A stretch of DNA of 64,000 nucleotides, from NCBI GenBank assembly GCA_015179045.1, contig WHUZ01000023.1, forward strand, positions 1 through 64,000, written 5' to 3'. Source of the DNA: Kalaharituber pfeilii (taxonomy: Eukaryota; Ascomycota; Pezizomycetes; Pezizales; Pezizaceae). The notes under the pieces were generated by a model. The model made no database searches. It saw nothing but the letters and a program-made list of their open reading frames with translations, and was not told the origin of the DNA. Positions 58,800 to 64,000 of this stretch are shown piece after piece. Each line of letters starts with the position of its first letter. Position 1 is the stretch's first letter. The position numbers and the translations under genes were made by a program.

Positions 58800-61472
58800 A
58801 TGACTGCCACAGAATCAGTCGCCGTATTTGATGGCGAAGCAGCTCCCGGTCTGGCTCCCGGTCGCAAGCTGTGGGAGCACCCGGACCCTGAGTCCACGGC
58901 CCTATTTGAGTTCAAACAGCACATCTCCAGAAAGTACAACGTCGAATTCGGCTCTGAGACGGATCCCAATTCGCTATGGCAATGGTCTGTAGACAACCTG
59001 TCAGATTTCTGGTCTGAGGTTTGGGATTTTACCAAGATACAGGCTGTACAGCAGTTTGATTCTGTAAATTTTCTGGACTCATGAAAATGAAAGCTGGAGC
59101 AGGTGCTGACCGTCCCCGCAGGTCGTTGATGCGTCTGCGCCAATGTACCCTCGTCCAGCATTCTTTTCCGGAGCAAAGCTTAACTATGCAAACAACCTGC
59201 TCTATCCAGCTCTACCTATTGACGAGAATTCAACTGCAGTTATCTCTGCTACAGAGCTGCATAGGAGCTATGTGAGCTGGAAAGAATTGCGCGAGAGGGT
59301 AAGGGATTGCGCTGCGGCTATGAAACCCTACGTCCAAGTCGGCGACAGGGTTGTAGGTACGTCGCAGTTGTACCCTCCTTAATAACGGTGCTCACGAAAA
59401 GTTAAGGTTATGTTGCAAATGATACAAACGCTTTGGTTGCCATGTTGGCAGCTGCTTCGTTGGGATGTATATGGTCTGGTATAAGGTGTGAGAACCTAGA
59501 AATATATCAATCTAGATTATATGTTTAACTGCCCATAACAGTCCCGATCATGGCTCAACTGCAGTCTTGGACCGCCTCACACAGCTCGAGCCCTCCCTAC
59601 TCTTCGCCTCCAATGCCGTAATATATAATGGCAAGGCTCACGATGCTATGCAAAAAATAGACGATGTTGTATCTAAGCTTGACGGCCTCCGAGCCGTCGT
59701 TGTATTCCAGAATGGAGCGGACCATCCTACACCTGTGGAAAACCTCAAAGTGGGCACAGGCGTGAGAGCATTCAGATACGATGACTTCTTAAATACTGTT
59801 CAAGAGAAAAATGGGCCCCTTGTTATTGAACAATTTGATGCCGACCACCCTCTATTCATTCTCTTCTCCTCTGGAACCACTGGAGGTATGTATTTAGCGG
59901 CCCTATGTGGAGTGTACATCTTCTAATGAGCACTGTACAGAGCCAAAATGCATATGCCATGGTTCCATTGGAACGTTGATTCAACATAAAAAGGAGCATA
60001 TGATACATACGAATATGAAACCCGGTGACGTTTTCTTCCAATTTACGACAGTGACGTGGATGATGTAAATACCCCAACATAACGTTCTCAAGAAGTACTT
60101 TCTTTTTTTCCTAATCTTCAGCAGGTGGCATTGGCTTGTCTCTGGGCTTGCCAGCGGAATGACCATCGTTCTATATGACGGATCCCCATTTCGCCCCTTG
60201 ATTGACGGTTCGGGAGATCTCGCTATGCCAAAGCTGATCGAGGAGCTAGGGTACACAATCACCTCAAATTCGAATTTCGCTAGGCAAATATCTAACATTC
60301 AACAGTGTCAATCATTTCGGGACTAGTGCAAAATATCTCTCTGTTTTGGAACAAAACAATGCCGAGCCAAGTAAGTCCTTCGACTGGCACCTCACTCAGA
60401 ATTCGGCTAACTTACCCTCATCTCACTCTCAGAATCTAAGTTCCCCCTCACCAAGCTGAAAACCATCTTTTCGACCGGCGCCGTTCTTGGCCCATCGACA
60501 TTTGAATACGTCTATCAGGCTTTCGGACCCAACGTCCATCTTGCGTCCATCACCGGAGGCATGTAATCACCAGTCACCTTCACATTTCGCTTACCCTCAA
60601 CTCTCTTCCCCATAATAAAAAAATAACCTACCACTAACATGAATACTTGAAACTACAGGCACCGACATAATATCCCTTTTCGGCGCCCCATCCACCCTCG
60701 TTCCCGTCTATAGCGGGGAAATCCAATGCCTGGGCCTCGGCATGAAAGTCGAGTCTTGGGACATCGATGGCAAGAACGTCGACTTCACCGGAGAAGCTGG
60801 TGATCTCATTTGCACGAAGCCATTCCCATGTACTTACCCCTCCCATCTCTTCACCCTACATCCCCCCCCCACGTATTGATTGAAGTAGCCCGCTTACCTT
60901 GAATCATCTCCGACTCAGCCATGCCCGTCAAATTCTGGGGCATCCAGGGTGCTACGGCCTATAAAAAATCCTACTTCACCACGTACCCAAACGTGTGGCA
61001 CCACGGCGACTTCATTAAGCTCCTCCCCCGCACCCGCGGTCTCCTCATGCTTGGCCGCTCAGACGGCATCCTCAAGCCCGCGGGGGTCCGCTTCGGCTCC
61101 GCCGAGATCTACAACCTTCTTCTATCCCACTTTCCGCACGAAGTTGAGGATGCCCTGTGCATCGGCAGAAGGAGGCAGAATGTGGACTTGGACGAGACGG
61201 TAGTGCTGTTTGTCAAGATGATGCCAACGAGCGAAAGTGAGTTTGGGGAAAGCCTGGTGAGCAGGATCAAGGAGATTGTGAGGCGCGAGCTCAGTCAGAG
61301 GCATGTCCCCGGGGTCGTGGAGCAGTGCTGGGAGATTCCGGTGACAACAAATGGAAAGAAGGTCGAGGTGGCCGTGAAGCAGATTTTGTGCGGACTCGAC
61401 GTAAAGGTTAGCGCGAGCGTGGCGAACGCGGAGTGTTTGGAGTGGTATAGGGAGTGGGCAAGGACGCATTGA
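58800..61472 (+). CDS. Acetoacetyl-CoA synthetase
   Basis: ANL-superfamily adenylating enzyme that makes acetoacetyl-CoA from acetoacetate, ATP and CoA in the cytosol, feeding sterol or lipid synthesis and ketone-body use. Ten exons: 58800–59063, 59122–59356, 59407–59485, 59542–59885, 59941–60064, 60125–60250, 60306–60370, 60433–60558, 60659–60829, 60919–61472; 695 aa, phases all consistent. Motifs: the phosphate-binding FSSGTTGEPKCICHG (joined across an intron), TWMMWHWLVSG, SITGGTDIIS, MLGRSDGILKPAGVRFG and the C-terminal catalytic-lysine segment PVTTNGKKVEV. Family-specific start words such as ALFEFKQHIS and LWQWSVDNLSDFWSEVWDF separate it from acetyl-CoA synthetase. The eighth intron (60559–60658) has no usable GT donor and appears to start GCATGT. 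Confidence 0.94.
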
Positions 61473-62350
61473 AGGGAGCGGAGGTGGCAGTGGGGATAGG
61501 GGAAGCGGGGATCATATAGCATATAGCATATTCACTGAGAGTCTGGGGAACTGGGAATGTCGATGTCTATCACTGTCTTGTTCTCCTTTCATTGAAGAAT
61601 TTCAAGGTTCTGAGGAGGATATGAAAGCATGAAAAGGAAAGAGCGATTTATCGCCAGCCACACTTCACGTCACCAGTCCCATTCGATATTTATTGATATA
61701 TTTAATAAACACCATATATGATCTAGGCTCTTGTCAAAGTACTCCCAAATAGGATAATGATATTGAACTACCTCTACCACCCTCCACCTCCCAGTTCCCT
61801 CATATCCTCACTCTCATGCCTCAAGTACCCTGTTTCACCATCCACAAGTTTATATACTCCCCAAAATAGAAAAGTAATCTCCCATCTCCAAACCTGCAAA
61901 TCCATCCCCATATCTGTCCTTCACCAGTAGTCCATTACATCCTCTTCCATGAAACTCGTAGCCTAGACTCAATCTTTATACTTTCTTTCTCATGTTGCCT
62001 AGATGCCAAAGTATATTTCCTCAGCTTCTCTAGCCTTATATAAAAGTAGCGGTGAAAACTCCTAATCTCGCACTAAAAGCTCCCCGCCCTCGTTCCTGAA
62101 GGCTACAACGAAGATACTCCCTTTGACTCAAGGTTATTTAGGGCAAAAGATACTTACTGTCACTACAATCCGTCACCTAACACCATCCGTCATCACAATC
62201 CACCACCTTCCTGAAAGGGTCGAGATACCTCGGTTTGAGACTAGAGATACCTAACATTTTGACAAAAGAGCGAGAAGTAAACGTATAAAAACATCTCGCC
62301 AGCATCTCTTCCTCTACTCTCACTCCCCACCACACAAGAAATCTCTCAAA
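61473..62350. other. Spacer after acetoacetyl-CoA synthetase
   Basis: About 0.9 kb of AT-rich and C/T-rich DNA. It should hold the 3' UTR of the preceding gene and perhaps the promoter of whatever lies to the right. No feature recognised. Confidence 0.55.
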
Positions 62351-63180
62351 ATGAGCACGGGCACACCCATCTCCAAGATTATGCGTCGCCCTGCTCGTTC
62401 TCTTCTCGGCTCCCTCCACTTCCGAGGACAACTGCTCCAATATCCTCCGCGTAGCTACTGATTTTTCCCAATTGTTGTCCGTGGCCGTCCCCAAGCCGGA
62501 TCCGCGAAAGGAACATGAGGAAACGAGGGAGGCAAAGACAGACTCTCTGCCTGTATCAATATATGGGCTGGGATGGGGGAGGCCAAGAGCAGGGCCTGGG
62601 ATTGCAGCCTCATCGCCGCGGTCAAAAGGTACTGCTGCTGCTCAGAGGGATCGCAGGTCTGGAGAGGCAGGTCTGGAGAGGTTGGATTTACGGAGGTGCA
62701 GGTTCCGCTCCAGGTCCCGCTCCTCTCTCCCCCCTCCATTCCCGTCATCCTTTCTCTGTTCGTTCCCCTTGTTGCATCGCTCGCAGCCGGCCCAACTGCC
62801 GGTGTTTGAGTGAGCGAAATCGAAGGTCGTAGGATGCTCAGGGGTTCTGGGGCCTTGGTGACCACTTCAAACTCAGCAAGCTCATAGATGACGAACAGGT
62901 GAGCACCTGTTTCTGTAACTTCAATCCACTAAAATACCACGGTTTCCCTTGTCATATTCTACAATCAGATCCCTCGAGCCCGCACTCAGCAAGCCCATCT
63001 ATTGCATCATCATTACACGTTCTGGTCCTCCTTCTGAGACAATGGTGTCGCTCGGATACGTCGCGGCATCGCGCCCGGGCAAGTCTACCCAAACGGAAAC
63101 AGCAAGTCAAGGATAGACAGAATTTGGCGGTCCGTCCGTGAGACCGCAAGGGAGGGAGCCGGCACTTTGGGTGGCTTTCG
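62351..63180 (+). other. Possible coding exons of an unresolved or decayed gene
   Basis: Several stretches look coding but do not join into one frame. At 62351 an ATG with A at -3 opens a 36-codon frame (MSTGTPISKIMRRPARS). In another frame, about 62355–62813 is open (LCVALLVLFSAPSTSEDNC, then SQLLSVAVPKPDPRKEH). A piece AQGFWGLGDHFKLSKLIDDEQ ends at a good donor (62898/62899, CAG|GTGAGC), and after an ATCAG acceptor at 62968 the frame reads IPRARTQQAHLLHHHYTFWSSF to a TGA at 63035, beyond which the same frame resumes protein-like (GVARIRRGIAPGQVYPNG). A pseudogene, an unseen intron, or sequence errors could explain this. Confidence 0.3.
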
Positions 63181-63335
63181 CGGTATGTAAAGCTCAAACT
63201 CGATATTTTTAACCTTCTAGATAATCTGTATGATTTTGTTGAGTCATGTGTGGTTTTATTCCGCGTCCCCCTTGTTGAACCTCCCATTCTGCCATCTCCT
63301 TAACAATCCGGTCCGATTGATCCTCGCAATCCTAG

Positions 63336-63616
63336 ATCTTCATGGGTTGGTCCGTCACAGACCGCATCAGAAAGCATCGTAAACGAAAGGTTGTCGACAA
63401 CCTCAACTCCCAATCCTGCCATGCATCTATTGATATGACACCGAAGCATGAATAGGATCAGCAGAGGCCGAGAGTCCAGATTCTCTCATCATCAAGGGAT
63501 ACCAGCAAACAAATTGGTGGTGGACAGATGACAATTTGCTGGATTTCTACGTCGTTGGGGTCACTGTTATGGGTGGAATTCTTTCCTTTGGTGTGGTCGT
63601 ATGTGCGCTGTGGTAA
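63336..63616 (+). CDS. C-terminal exons of a small tail-anchored protein
   Basis: Two likely final exons: 63336–63378 (IFMGWSVTDRIRKH) and 63456–63616, joined by a 77-bp intron with donor GTAAAC and acceptor AATAG. The joined frame ends TNWWWTDDNLLDFYVVGVTV then MGGILSFGVVVCALW and TAA, a single hydrophobic segment at the very C-terminus, as in tail-anchored membrane proteins. The upstream intron would have donor GCG|GTATGT at about 63183 and acceptor CCTAG at 63335. The 5' exons are not resolved; they may be among the coding-like stretches at 62351–63180. No family recognised. Confidence 0.4.
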
Positions 63617-64000
63617 TACGATATTTTTGTAGAGTACTTGGTAGGTTATAGGCGATATGCGAGCGTTCTCGTCCTTAGATGCGCGAGTAGCAATTTCTGA
63701 TTAAATATTCAAATAATGGAGCACCAGTATTATCTTTTTGTGGTGATTAAAGCATCTATGGTATCGTAATAAATGGTATTATTGATTAGACCCAAGAGCT
63801 TCACATATCGGAATTCTTAGGACTGTTTATAGTGTTATTGCAAACCCGCTCGAACCATGATCCTAATGGCTAGGAAACAACAATCCTCTTTCTTTTTTCT
63901 GAGGTTGCCAAGGCAGGCTGTATAACTGAACAATTTAGCGTATGTAACAACTTCCCTTTCGAGTTGCCATATCATAATCTTTCATCATGATGAGTGATAC
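63617..64000. other. Right-edge spacer
   Basis: AT-rich 384 bp to the window edge; probably the 3' UTR of the preceding gene. No other feature seen. Confidence 0.5.

Overview
This window is eukaryotic nuclear DNA from a filamentous ascomycete (Pezizomycotina). Several signs support this. Short GT–AG introns of about 48–156 bp carry CTRAC or CTAAC-type branch points. The gene set is typical of filamentous fungi: Golgi GDPase, a heterotrimeric G-protein beta subunit, mitochondrial DNA polymerase gamma, Rad5 and acetoacetyl-CoA synthetase. Genes lie on both strands with no operon logic. The long gene-poor stretches with poly(A)/poly(T) runs and small inverted-repeat elements would fit a repeat-rich lineage such as Pezizomycetes, but that placement is only a guess.

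Layout from left to right: 3' end of a mitochondrial oxaloacetate-type carrier (+, cut by the left edge); AT-rich spacer; WDR44-like WD40 protein (-); a 5.1-kb block without a recognisable gene; a small conserved basic fungal protein (+); OHCU-decarboxylase-type protein (-); spacer; GDA1 guanosine diphosphatase (+); eIF4E class II-like factor (-); GC-rich minisatellite spacer; NOPCHAP1/DUF4598-like protein (+, reading frame broken twice); PPPDE–thioredoxin–PUL protein (-); mitochondrial DNA polymerase gamma (-, frame broken once in an 11-A run); repeat-bearing spacer; Slx8-like RING protein (+); spacer; Ser/Thr kinase (+); spacer with a 47-T run; bestrophin-like channel (+); DUF6697-like protein with an RG tract (+); spacer; G-protein beta (-); a 7.5-kb accessory block (46.8–54.4 kb) with tandem repeats, a 1.39-kb TA-flanked inverted-repeat element and a 257-bp MITE-like element; Rad5 (-) and acetoacetyl-CoA synthetase (+) diverging from a shared 404-bp region; and a poorly resolved right end that probably encodes a small C-terminally membrane-anchored protein.

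I rebuilt the exon structures by reading splice sites and requiring frame continuity; for most genes the exon lengths sum to an exact multiple of three. Rad5 and Slx8 both belong to ubiquitin/SUMO-linked genome maintenance and polymerase gamma copies mitochondrial DNA, but they are dispersed, and I see no biosynthetic or defence cluster. The most unusual observations are at the level of gene structure and repeats: two introns that appear to start with GCATG instead of GT, 10- and 13-nt microexons, three frame breaks at or beside homopolymer runs, and several undescribed terminal-inverted-repeat elements, including a 57-bp near-palindrome whose arm recurs around the window.
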